From assembly GCA_902749685.1 (NCBI GenBank), contig CACVKW010000423.1, positions 1 to 46,724 on the forward strand: a stretch of DNA of 46,724 bases, given 5' to 3'. Numbering within the stretch: the first letter of the stretch is position 1; each line of letters opens with the position of its first letter. This DNA comes from Olavius sp. associated proteobacterium Delta 1 (GTDB lineage: Bacteria; Desulfobacterota; Desulfobacteria; Desulfobacterales; JAFDCJ01). Made by a program: the position numbers and the translations under genes. The notes below the pieces were generated by a model, which saw only the letters and a list, made by a program, of their open reading frames with translations, had not been told where the DNA came from and did no database searches. This document shows positions 25,573 to 34,201 of the stretch, piece by piece.

Positions 25573-26661
25573 CTACACCGAGAGGTTCGCATCGAGACGG
25601 CGACCGTCCGGTCCAAACAAGGTTATCCAGTCCAGGGGGCACTCCACCCAGACTTCAATCTCTATTTGACGACCCAATACCGGGTCGACTTTGACTTTGA
25701 TGATCTTGTCACCCAATTCGACGCTGACCAGGTAGTGGCCGCCGACCACAATGAATTTACGCCGGACATTGCCGCCAACCGCAAAATTTGACGGCTCACG
25801 CCCGAGCTTGACGTGTTCGGGACGGATTCCCACGGTAATGCGATCCTGGCCGTTTAATCCCGAGATTTTCAAGGGCCCGGGAAACAGGGGCGACTTTAGA
25901 CCCAATCCGCCGTCCAACGCTTCGACCCTGTGTTCGAAGAAATTCATGCCGGGATTTCCCAGAAACCAACCGCCAAACACATCGTCCGGTCGATTGTAAA
26001 GCTTGCGCGGGGCATCCAACTGAACGATTTCGCCCTCTTTCATCAACGCAATCTGATCGGCCAGGGTCATGGCCTCCGTCTGGTCGTGGGTGACGTAGAT
26101 AATGGTCTGGCGCAGTTGGCGGGTGAGTTCCTTGAGGGCGCGTTTGAGCTGCACCTTGGCTTCCGCATCGACATTGGTAATCGGCTCATCAAACAGGATG
26201 ACCGCCGGCTGTCGCGCAACGGTGCGGGCAATCGCCACTTTCTGACGGGTACCGCCGTCCAGCTGCGATATTTCTTTTTCGACACTGTCTTCCAGTCCCA
26301 GGATGTCGATCACCTGCTGGATGCGCTTTTTGCGCTCCGATTCAGACAGCTTTTCTTCCAGCAGCGGCAGTTCGATGTTGCGGTAAACACTGATGTTGCG
26401 GTAAACCACCGGATATTGAAATACCATGCCAATCTTGCGCTTGCGCGCCGGCAGATCGGTGATGCGGTTATCGTCGAAAAAAACGTCACCGGCAGTGGGT
26501 GTTTCCAACCCGGCAATTATCCGCATCATGGTTGTTTTGCCGCAGCCGGAAGGACCCAACAGGCAGGTGACCGTGGCAGTCGTAAACGTGATGCTGACGT
26601 TCTTCACAGCGATGACACCCGGATATTTTTTGTGTATGTCGACCAGGCGAACTTCCGGCAT
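25573..26661 (-). CDS. ABC importer 2, ATPase B
   Basis: A 362-residue CUT1-type ATPase. Walker A GPSGCGKT, Q-loop FQYPVVYRN (Gln82), Walker B VILFDEP and switch His192 (THDQTEAM) are intact, but the signature reads LDGGT (134-138), not LSGGQ. A C-terminal regulatory domain is present. ATG 26661 starts two bases after the stop of the partner ATPase, with GGAG upstream, so the two are translationally coupled. Its partner has complementary defects, suggesting one working and one degenerate ATP site in the heterodimer. Confidence 0.9.
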   Translation of the reverse strand: MPEVRLVDIHKKYPGVIAVKNVSITFTTATVTCLLGPSGCGKTTMMRIIAGLETPTAGDVFFDDNRITDLPARKRKIGMVFQYPVVYRNISVYRNIELPLLEEKLSESERKKRIQQVIDILGLEDSVEKEISQLDGGTRQKVAIARTVARQPAVILFDEPITNVDAEAKVQLKRALKELTRQLRQTIIYVTHDQTEAMTLADQIALMKEGEIVQLDAPRKLYNRPDDVFGGWFLGNPGMNFFEHRVEALDGGLGLKSPLFPGPLKISGLNGQDRITVGIRPEHVKLGREPSNFAVGGNVRRKFIVVGGHYLVSVELGDKIIKVKVDPVLGRQIEIEVWVECPLDWITLFGPDGRRLDANLSV

Positions 26662-26662
26662 T

Positions 26663-27766
26663 TTACTCGGCTCCCTGTCCAATTCTTTGACCGGTTTCAG
26701 ATATGAAAAGTACGGCTCTTGAAGCCCGCACACCGACCATTACCTTATCATTGCTGACCAAATGGTCTTCAGCGTGGCTGATGACCGTCACCAGCGGTAT
26801 CTCGTTTACTTCCAGGTAAACAATGACCTCGCCCCCTAGATCTTCCAGCAGCACGACCTGGGCCTGACATTTCAGCAAACCATCCTGATCCGGGTTCAGA
26901 TGAATATCTTCGGGTCGGATCACCACCCGCACATCACCGGTTTCGGCCGGTAGATCGGCAGGCGGCGTCATGCTTACCGGCAAATCAAACAATCCCGTGC
27001 GACACCACAGCCGGTCTGCCCGGGTAAACAATTCGCCGCCAATCTGATTGGATGGCGGAAAACCGAGCAGGGTCATGGTAGTGATGTGGGTCGGCCGTCG
27101 GTAAAGCGCCGCCAGATCACCGGCCTCAACGATGCGGCCCCCATCCAGGACGGCCACCTTATCGGCCAACGCCAGCACCTCCAGCGGATCAGACGTCGTA
27201 TACAGGAAAGTGGCTGCCAGCGATTGCTGCATTTGTTTCAGATCATCAAACATCTGCTCGCGCAACTTAAAGTCCAAACCCACCAGCGGATCGTCCAGGA
27301 TATAAATGTCGGTTTGTTTGACGACCCCGCGAGCCAGCGCCACCCGCTGCTTTTCACCCCCGCTGAGCTGATCCGGATTCTTGCCCAGGAGATGATCGAT
27401 TTTGAGCTGCTCGGCGATTTGTCTGACTGCACGGTCAATCTGTGGCTTGGGGAATTTAATCAGATCCAGGGGGTATGAGATATTGTCGTAGACGCTGAAA
27501 TGCGGATACAAAGCAAAGGACTGCGGCACATAGCCGATGTTGCGCCCACCGGAATCAATCCGGGTTGCTTCGGTGCCCCGCAGCAGAATTTGGCCGGCAC
27601 TTGGTTTTTCAAGACCGGTCAACAGGCGCACCAGCACCGATTTGCCGCAGGCCGGCAAGCCGAAAACGACCGTAAACGTGCCGGCTTCAACGCTCAGGTC
27701 GACATCTTTCAGGATCTGTGTCAGACCGTATTTTTTCGCTATGGTGCGAAGCTCAATCGCTATCAT
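26663..27766 (-). CDS. ABC importer 2, ATPase A with degenerate catalytic residues
   Basis: A 367-residue ATPase with Walker A GLPACGKS, Q-loop PQSFALYPH and a normal signature LSGGE (134-138). The catalytic Glu after Walker B is Asp159 (IYILDDP), and the switch His is Ser192 (TTSDPLEVL). These two changes predict weak or no hydrolysis at its own Walker site. A C-terminal regulatory domain is present. GGAGGT seven bases before the ATG fixes the start. Paired with ATPase B next to it. Confidence 0.9.
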   Translation of the reverse strand: MIAIELRTIAKKYGLTQILKDVDLSVEAGTFTVVFGLPACGKSVLVRLLTGLEKPSAGQILLRGTEATRIDSGGRNIGYVPQSFALYPHFSVYDNISYPLDLIKFPKPQIDRAVRQIAEQLKIDHLLGKNPDQLSGGEKQRVALARGVVKQTDIYILDDPLVGLDFKLREQMFDDLKQMQQSLAATFLYTTSDPLEVLALADKVAVLDGGRIVEAGDLAALYRRPTHITTMTLLGFPPSNQIGGELFTRADRLWCRTGLFDLPVSMTPPADLPAETGDVRVVIRPEDIHLNPDQDGLLKCQAQVVLLEDLGGEVIVYLEVNEIPLVTVISHAEDHLVSNDKVMVGVRASRAVLFISETGQRIGQGAE

Positions 27767-27770
27767 CGCG

Positions 27771-28067
27771 TTACCTCCGTCCCAGATTGACCAGGTGGGG
27801 GGCTAAAAAAATTCCCAGCCCAAAGACGATCGCAATGATTCCGAATACGACGGCTGTTAATTTAATAGACTGTTTGAAATTGGCCTCCGGCGGAAGGTTG
27901 CCGAACACGATCTGCACGAAAGTCGAAGCGATCAGCAGCAAAAATCCCATACGGTAAATTGTTTCATTGAACTGCTGCGTGATCATCGCAAAACTGATAA
28001 CTAACAGAATAACCAGTATTCCCTGGACAATTGCCGCAAAGGGCTGTTTGAAAAAACGCCGAATCAT
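27771..28067 (-). CDS. Small membrane protein of ABC importer 2
   Basis: A 98-residue protein with three predicted hydrophobic segments (about 10-29, 38-56, 67-89) and no recognised motif. Its start overlaps the permease stop (ATGA) and its stop is four bases before ATPase A, so it is an integral part of the operon. Glycerol-type importers of the GlpSTPQV kind carry a small membrane protein (DUF2160) together with two ATPases and two permeases. This layout is reminiscent, but I cannot assign the family from sequence. Confidence 0.75.
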   Translation of the reverse strand: MIRRFFKQPFAAIVQGILVILLVISFAMITQQFNETIYRMGFLLLIASTFVQIVFGNLPPEANFKQSIKLTAVVFGIIAIVFGLGIFLAPHLVNLGRR

Positions 28068-28894
28068 ACTTCACCCCGCACCGTTCCAAATGTCATCCCG
28101 ACCAAAAGGTATTTCTGAAAGAAGTAGATAGCCAGAAACGGCGGTATCAAGTACACCGTTGCCAACGCCGCCACAAAGGTCCAGTCGACCCCGCCCTGTG
28201 CGATGGACCCGGTGACCAGGCTGACCGGTATCATCGTAGTTTTTTTACCGCCGATAATGAAGTTGAACAAAAATTCGTTCCACACAAATATCAAATTAAA
28301 AATGAAAGCGGCGATCAATCCGGGCCGCACCTGGGGCAGTATCACCCGAAACAATACATGCATGCGCGATCCCCCATTAACCAGGCCGGTTTCATCAAAG
28401 CGAGGAGAGACGCCGTCGATAAAGCCTTTGAGAATCCAGACCGAAAAGGGAATGCTGAACATGGCGTAAAAAAGCATGACACCCCAGAAATCGTCCTTCC
28501 AGCCGAACACCGTATACATCAAAAATATGGGGACAACCACAGCTGCGGCCGGCACCATGCGAACGGTCAACAGCACGAACATCAAAAAATCAGTACCCCG
28601 GGGTTTAAAGCGCGAAAAACTGTAGGCTGCCAGAAAGGCAACTACCAGGGCCACGATCACCGCGCAAGCGGAAATTAAGAAACTGTTGCGCAACGAAGGA
28701 AAAAAATCGTGCCGTGAGAACAGGTCGACAAAATTGGCCAGCGTCGGTGAGAATATGATTTTCGGTGGTATCGCCAGCAAGTCATCTTTGGTCTTAAAAG
28801 CCCCCGTGATAATCCAGACCACCGGCAGGAAAAAAAAGATGGAGACCAGCCACAGTACCAGATGATAAATTTTTTGACGCCAGTTGCGTTGCAT
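28064..28894 (-). CDS. ABC importer 2, permease (MalG type)
   Basis: A 276-residue permease with six hydrophobic segments. The EAA loop reads DETGLVNGGSRMHVLFRVILPQVRPG, with Asn replacing the usual Asp in DG. ATG 28894 overlaps the upstream permease's TGA (ATGA), and this coupling decides the start over longer in-frame extensions. Confidence 0.9.
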   Translation of the reverse strand: MQRNWRQKIYHLVLWLVSIFFFLPVVWIITGAFKTKDDLLAIPPKIIFSPTLANFVDLFSRHDFFPSLRNSFLISACAVIVALVVAFLAAYSFSRFKPRGTDFLMFVLLTVRMVPAAAVVVPIFLMYTVFGWKDDFWGVMLFYAMFSIPFSVWILKGFIDGVSPRFDETGLVNGGSRMHVLFRVILPQVRPGLIAAFIFNLIFVWNEFLFNFIIGGKKTTMIPVSLVTGSIAQGGVDWTFVAALATVYLIPPFLAIYFFQKYLLVGMTFGTVRGEV

Positions 28895-29865
28895 CAGGTT
28901 GCCGCTCCTCGCCGGCGAAGATTTAAAATGTATAAAAATATTGAGGTAAAGGCGATCGCAATCAGCAGCGTGATCACCGCCAAAGCTGAGGACCAACCCA
29001 TGGTAAATCCTTCAAACGCCTTGCGAAAGAGCGTGATACCGACCACTTCCGTGGTATTGCCCGGCCCCCCACGGGTAAGCTGGTAGATTAGATCCATAAC
29101 TTTAAAGGCATCGATGGTCCGCAGCACGATTCCCAGCATCAGAATAAATTTGGCATGCGGCAATACAACGTACCAGAAGCGTTTCAACCAGGGCAGGCGG
29201 TCCACCTCCGCCGCTTCCAGTTCAGCGTGCGGCACGGACCCGAGAGCGGCCAGGGTAATTAAAATCATAAAGGGCGTCCACATCCAGATGTCCACCAGAA
29301 GTACGGCCGGCATGGCCCAGAATTTATCACCCAGAAAATCGATTTTAGTTCCGAAGATAAGGGTGGTTAGATAATTCATAATCCCGAAGGTGGGCTCATA
29401 AATCAGGCGAAAGAAGGTCCCGGTGGCCGCCGGCGTGAGGACCATCGGTGAAAAAAGCATCGTCAGCGCCAGGCGGCGGCCGGGCAGATTGGTACTGCCC
29501 CAGAAAAGGATGCCCAGTACTATGCCGAGAAAAGTCTCGCAACCCACCGCAAAAAATACGAAGATAAATGTTTTGCCGAGAGACCCCCAAACCGCATAAC
29601 TGTCGTAAAGGTCTAAATAATTCCGCAACCCGATAAAGCGCGGCGGCATCCCGGTAATCAAAGAGTAGTTATAAAAGCTCATTCCCACCATCCATAACAG
29701 CGGGATGATGTTCCACAGCAAAAAGAAAATCAGCACCGGCAACAGCAGCATCCAAGGGAAATAGCGCGAGTTGTCGATCCAGTTCATGCGCCAGGCGCGC
29801 AGGCGACCGCTGATACCTTTGGGTGAACCGGCGAGGGCCTGAATTGTGGTTCTATCATTATTCAT
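28894..29865 (-). CDS. ABC importer 2, permease (MalF type)
   Basis: A 323-residue permease. After a cytoplasmic N-terminus of about 35 residues come six hydrophobic segments. The EAA loop reads EAAEVDRLPWLKRFWYVVLPHA, with the usual DGA replaced by DRL. The EAA loops of both permeases are off consensus, as are both ATPases. It lies 220 bases downstream of the binding-protein gene. Confidence 0.88.
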   Translation of the reverse strand: MNNDRTTIQALAGSPKGISGRLRAWRMNWIDNSRYFPWMLLLPVLIFFLLWNIIPLLWMVGMSFYNYSLITGMPPRFIGLRNYLDLYDSYAVWGSLGKTFIFVFFAVGCETFLGIVLGILFWGSTNLPGRRLALTMLFSPMVLTPAATGTFFRLIYEPTFGIMNYLTTLIFGTKIDFLGDKFWAMPAVLLVDIWMWTPFMILITLAALGSVPHAELEAAEVDRLPWLKRFWYVVLPHAKFILMLGIVLRTIDAFKVMDLIYQLTRGGPGNTTEVVGITLFRKAFEGFTMGWSSALAVITLLIAIAFTSIFLYILNLRRRGAAT

Positions 29866-30010
29866 GTCGACCGCCTATACAGAACGCCATAAGTCATTGC
29901 ATATACCTACACGGCGTTCTGCATGTATATTCTTATCTGTTGGTTTTTTCATATAAATGATCAAAAAGGTCATGCGCAATTTATTTTGAAGCTGTGTATA
30001 AATTGACAAG

Positions 30011-30050
30011 CCGGTGGGCAATTTCGTTCTGTACTCGTGGCCCACCGGCA
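30011..30050 (-). promoter_or_regulatory. Stem-loop between binding protein and permease genes, importer 2
   Basis: GCCGGTGGGC (30011-30020) and GCCCACCGGC (about 30041-30050) form a perfect 10-bp GC-rich stem with a 20-base loop. It lies just after the binding-protein stop, the same relative place as in importer 1. No U-run. Confidence 0.6.
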
Positions 30051-30085
30051 TAAATTTAGGAATCGAATCAAAACCTGCTCGACAT

Positions 30086-31537
30086 TTACCTCAACCTTAC
30101 GCTGCGGCAGGATTTGGGAGGCTTAATTTCGCTGCGACCGGATTCATAGAGAATCTTTTGCTGCTCGCAGGCGGCCCATTCAAGCCCCAATTTCGGATCA
30201 GATATCTGACCGGTTGCAAAGGCCGTGAAGGCTTCCTGCTGGGCGGCCAGCATTTCGGAGTATTTGGGCTCGTGCCAGAAATCCCGTGAACGATCCGTGC
30301 GCAGCATATATTTAAAGGCCCTGAACCACGGTTGAATGTCTTCAAAGCCGGGCGATTCCAGCACGGACTTGACACAGGGATTTCCGCCGCGTTTGGCAAA
30401 CTCGATCTGGGTTTGCGGCAGGTACCACCATTTTAAAAAGTCGATGGCGACCGTCATGTGGGCTTCATCATTGTAGGCATTGATCACCCACGGCTGCCCC
30501 CCAATGGAATACAGCCGCTTCAATGAGCCGTCTTTTTGCTTGAAGCCCGGCGGAGGTACCACCATCACACGATCCCGGTTTTTATCTGTGAGCATGGCCA
30601 GGCCGACTGCTGCCCACTGAAATGCAGTGGCAACTTTATCCTGGGTAAACGCATCGATTTCCTCGGCGATACCGTAGCTGACGGCTCCCGGGGGTTGATA
30701 GTTGAGCATGCGCTTGTTCCAAACCATGGCATCGGCATTGGCATCGCTGTTGAGGATGCCATAGACCTTGCGGCTTTTGGGATCCCAGATATCGCCGCCT
30801 GTTGAAAACATGAAGGGATAGAGGTACATGGTCATAAAGTCATATTCTTTTGAATACTGCATGGCCGTTCCCCACAGACCATCAGCGGGGCGGGTAAAGA
30901 ACTCGGCGACTTTTTCAAAATCCGTCATGGAAAGATTTTCAAAATCTTCGAATGTTTGCGGCAACTCCATGCCATATTTGTCTTTATAGGCTTTTCTTTC
31001 TTTGGGATCATGGAACAGGTCGGTGCGGACGAAAAGGGCGATGGTATCGCCTTCTTCCGGCAGACCCCAGAAGGTTTCGGACCCCTCGGGATATTCCATA
31101 TAGGTTTGCCAGACTACCGGGTCATACCACTCGATGTCCAGCTCCGGATGTTGTTCAATCAGCCTGCTGATGTTCACAATCCAGCCGGGCGAGGCAAAAG
31201 CGCCCAGCCACTGGCTGTCGCTGATGATAATGTTATATTCCTGTGAGCGGGTTGCCAGGGTGGACGCCGCTTTTTGGAACAACGCCGAAAAGGGCGCCTC
31301 GGCAAAGGTGAAGCTCACATCATAGCCAAAGTTCTTTTTGGCGTACTCGGCAAACAAGGGCGACATGTCCACCCCCAGACGACTCGGCAGCCAGCCGCCG
31401 ATACCGAGAATTGCCATATCGATTTTTTGGCCTTTCAGAGGATGATCCGCTGCCAGGGATGGTGTGATCAAAAACGGGGTGGATAGTGCCATGATCAAGA
31501 ACAAACTGATTGCCAGCAATAGGTTTCTCTTGCTCAT
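30086..31537 (-). CDS. ABC importer 2, extracellular solute-binding protein
   Basis: A 483-residue family 1 solute-binding protein, rather long for the group. The signal peptide spans about residues 1-29 (SKR, hydrophobic core, SLA/ADH). The mature part has typical features such as FQWAAVGLAMLTDKNRDR and a C-terminal helical lobe. AAGGAGGT lies just before the ATG. It is the first gene of the operon with the two permeases, the small membrane protein and the two ATPases. The ligand is unknown; resemblance in layout to glycerol importers is the only hint. Confidence 0.9.
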   Translation of the reverse strand: MSKRNLLLAISLFLIMALSTPFLITPSLAADHPLKGQKIDMAILGIGGWLPSRLGVDMSPLFAEYAKKNFGYDVSFTFAEAPFSALFQKAASTLATRSQEYNIIISDSQWLGAFASPGWIVNISRLIEQHPELDIEWYDPVVWQTYMEYPEGSETFWGLPEEGDTIALFVRTDLFHDPKERKAYKDKYGMELPQTFEDFENLSMTDFEKVAEFFTRPADGLWGTAMQYSKEYDFMTMYLYPFMFSTGGDIWDPKSRKVYGILNSDANADAMVWNKRMLNYQPPGAVSYGIAEEIDAFTQDKVATAFQWAAVGLAMLTDKNRDRVMVVPPPGFKQKDGSLKRLYSIGGQPWVINAYNDEAHMTVAIDFLKWWYLPQTQIEFAKRGGNPCVKSVLESPGFEDIQPWFRAFKYMLRTDRSRDFWHEPKYSEMLAAQQEAFTAFATGQISDPKLGLEWAACEQQKILYESGRSEIKPPKSCRSVRLR

Positions 31538-32083
31538 AATGACCTCCTTTTTGTGACCGGTTAAGAACCGTGTTGGTGGGACTTACTGTAGTTGTTCTTT
31601 TCGCTTGAAAAAAACCTTTGTTTGCACCTCCTTTCATATTACGGAAACGACTGTTAACATTGGATTGAACAAACTGAAGTGAAGAAAAGCGCTTGAAATG
31701 AGAATCCGATGCCGATTCGACAGCCGCCGGATCGATGATCATAACAGTTGATTCTGCAAAATCCGATACATGCCTGTCAGCACCTCAGCGCCATTCACCT
31801 CAGCGCTCTTTTCAGACTATTGGGATTCAGCATTTTTTTGATCCTGAGCCGGGTTATCTGCCGGAATTTCCCCCCTATAGAATTTCCCCTTTATAGTAAA
31901 ACATATACTTTGTCAACCGATCTTGGATTGGAGATACGCCGCCATAAAGCTTAGAATAAGATAAGTCGACAAAGCTCCAGGGTCAGGATGTCCGATAGCT
32001 CTTTGTCCCAGGGTTTTGGCATGTCTTGAGCATCTCCGATTTCATAGTCCGGGGTAGTATGACATCGTAAAAGGGGTTTCTGG
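31538..32083. promoter_or_regulatory. Upstream region of importer 2 operon
   Basis: No gene. On the minus strand TTGACA (31911-31916) and TATAAA (31890-31895), spaced 15 bases, may be a promoter, giving a leader of about 350 bases. GGGGAAATTC occurs twice just downstream (about 31865-31889), possibly a regulator site. The region also separates the aldolase/SDR stop from the binding protein. Confidence 0.4.
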
Positions 32084-34192
32084 CTATCGTGGAAAGGCTG
32101 CGGCAATCCCTCCGTCCACCGGAAGCGATGCCCCGGTGGTCGGTGTCTGGTCACTGGCGAAAAAAACGACGGCATTGCCGACATGCTCCGCCTGAACCTC
32201 GGCCTTTAAAAGATTGCGGTTTTGGTAGTACGCTTTCAGGCCTTCATAATCCAATCCGCGGGATTTCATCCGGTCCGGGCCGACCAGGTCCCAGAGTTTG
32301 GAAGAAATATTTTCATCGCCAAAAACCGCATCCGGGTTGATCATATTCACCCGGACCCCCAGGGGGGCAAGCTCCAGGGCGGCGATTTTGGAAATCTGGT
32401 GAGCCCCTGCTTTGGAAGCACTGTAGGCTCCGAAGGCGGCCCCCGGGTCAAATACGTTTTTTGAACTGATGACCACCACGTTGCCGCCGGTACCTTGCCG
32501 TTTAAATACCGGTATGGCTGCTTTGATGGTGTTAAATGTGCCTTTGAAATTTACATCGATGACCTGATCCAGTTTCTGCGGATCAAGGTCCTCGATCCTG
32601 GCAACATGGGCGATGCCCGCGTTGGGCACTACAATGTCGATTCCGCCGAGCCTTCGACTGATTTCTTCATAGGCCGATGTGACGGATGGGTAATCCGTCA
32701 CATCAATGGGGATACTTTCAATCTCACCTGCCGGGTAGCGGTCCTTGAGGACAACGCCAACTTTTTGCAGGCGGGATTCGTCGATATCGGAGAGAACGAC
32801 CGCCGCCCCTGCCGCCAGCAATCGATCGGCAATCCCGCACCCGATGGCGCCGCCTCCGCCGGTGATCAGGGCGATCTGGCCCTGAAGCAGAGGCCGCGGG
32901 CGTTTGGGCACTTTTTTTTGCTGAAGGCGCCAGTACTCCATCTCGAAGATATGGGAGTCTGCAATGGGGACATAAGCGCCGATTGCGCCGGCCTGCAGTT
33001 TGGCCCGGATGGTGTGCTCGGCAATATCCGCGGCCGCCCCGGCCTCCCGCCGCGAAAGACCAAGGGCAAACACCCCCAGGCCGGGCACTAAAAATACACG
33101 CGGAAAGGGGTCCGACTCCTGCCGCTCCCGGCCGTCCAACCCGGCGTGCTCCTTAAAATAGCGATGGTATTCTGCTACGAATTTATCAATTTCCCGGCGC
33201 AGCGTGACCGCGAGGTCGTCGACCTGATCCGGCAGCCAACGGATGTAGGCGTACCTGTTTTTGGTGTAAGTCACGTGATCGGGCGTCAGCACTCCTGAAT
33301 CGCACAGGGTCGGCGCTTCCCTCGAAAGGGAGGCATCCACCAAATCCGGTGTGCTTCTGAATTCAACCCTGAACCGGCACAACCTGCCGTCTGGACCCGG
33401 ATGCGCACAGGCGCCGCGAATTGATGGCGCAAAGACGGCAGCCAGAGGTTTACTTTCCTCAAAAGGGGTAAGATCCTCCCGCGGCGTGACCCATGCGTGA
33501 CCTTTAATTTTGCTTTTTATAAATGCGGCGGCCCGGTTTACGCAGTCAATCATTCTGGTATATGACGTTGCAGCATCCTCACCGAATGTAAAAATTCCGT
33601 GGTTGCCGATGACAATCGCTTCCAAGTCCGGATTCTGGTCATATGCGGACGCCACTTTTTTAGCCAAAGGCAGGCCGGACATGCAATACGGCAAAGCTGC
33701 AACCCGGGGGCCAAGAACGTCCCGGACCATATCCGGGCCATTTGGCTGGCTGGTCAGAATCAGGATGCTGTCGGCGTGGCAGTGATCGACATAGCGATGC
33801 GGCAAAAAGGCGTGTAGAAATGACTCAACAGAAGGGCTCAATGCCGATGGAAGCAGTTTGCATATCTGCAGCTGGTTTTCCATCTCAGCGTCTTCTAATT
33901 TATCCAGCCTGCGGAATTTTTTGAGGAAGGTAAGGTCCAGGGCAACAAAACGCTCCGGTTCGATGGTCGCCAAATCCACGCCGCTGCCCTTGATAAAAAG
34001 GATCTCCTGATCTTCTCCCAGAATATTTTTATGCTTCAATTTAACGGAGGTGTTGCCGCCGCCGTGAAGAACCAGATTGGGATCGGCACCGATCAGCCGC
34101 GAAGTGTACGTCCGCAGCGCCATTTCTTTGGCAATATTCGGATAATGCTTGATAAAGTTCCGGGCCCGGGTTTTGTTATATGCACTTGCCAT
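32084..34192 (-). CDS. Bifunctional class II aldolase / short-chain dehydrogenase (RhaD-like fusion)
   Basis: A 702-residue two-domain protein. The N-terminal part (about 1-400) is a class II aldolase with the zinc motif HVDHCHADS-like segment (YVDHCHADSILIL) and the IGNHGIFTFG motif. The C-terminal part (about 430-702) is an SDR with ALITGGGGAIGCG for nucleotide binding and YSASKAG for catalysis. Such fusions split rhamnulose-1-phosphate (or similar) into DHAP and lactaldehyde and process the aldehyde. No rhamnose isomerase or rhamnulose kinase gene is recognisable beside it, although FGGY kinases follow. The start ATG 34192 lies 9 bases after the stop of the next ATPase gene (34202), so it is in that operon. 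Confidence 0.88.
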   Translation of the reverse strand: MASAYNKTRARNFIKHYPNIAKEMALRTYTSRLIGADPNLVLHGGGNTSVKLKHKNILGEDQEILFIKGSGVDLATIEPERFVALDLTFLKKFRRLDKLEDAEMENQLQICKLLPSALSPSVESFLHAFLPHRYVDHCHADSILILTSQPNGPDMVRDVLGPRVAALPYCMSGLPLAKKVASAYDQNPDLEAIVIGNHGIFTFGEDAATSYTRMIDCVNRAAAFIKSKIKGHAWVTPREDLTPFEESKPLAAVFAPSIRGACAHPGPDGRLCRFRVEFRSTPDLVDASLSREAPTLCDSGVLTPDHVTYTKNRYAYIRWLPDQVDDLAVTLRREIDKFVAEYHRYFKEHAGLDGRERQESDPFPRVFLVPGLGVFALGLSRREAGAAADIAEHTIRAKLQAGAIGAYVPIADSHIFEMEYWRLQQKKVPKRPRPLLQGQIALITGGGGAIGCGIADRLLAAGAAVVLSDIDESRLQKVGVVLKDRYPAGEIESIPIDVTDYPSVTSAYEEISRRLGGIDIVVPNAGIAHVARIEDLDPQKLDQVIDVNFKGTFNTIKAAIPVFKRQGTGGNVVVISSKNVFDPGAAFGAYSASKAGAHQISKIAALELAPLGVRVNMINPDAVFGDENISSKLWDLVGPDRMKSRGLDYEGLKAYYQNRNLLKAEVQAEHVGNAVVFFASDQTPTTGASLPVDGGIAAAFPR

Positions 34193-34201
34193 GTTTGATG
34201 C

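Noticed and set aside
26663..27766. ATPase A of importer 2 as a pseudogene
   Set aside because: The gene is full length, has a strong ribosome site and is tightly coupled to its neighbours; its altered residues fit a regulated asymmetric dimer better than decay.
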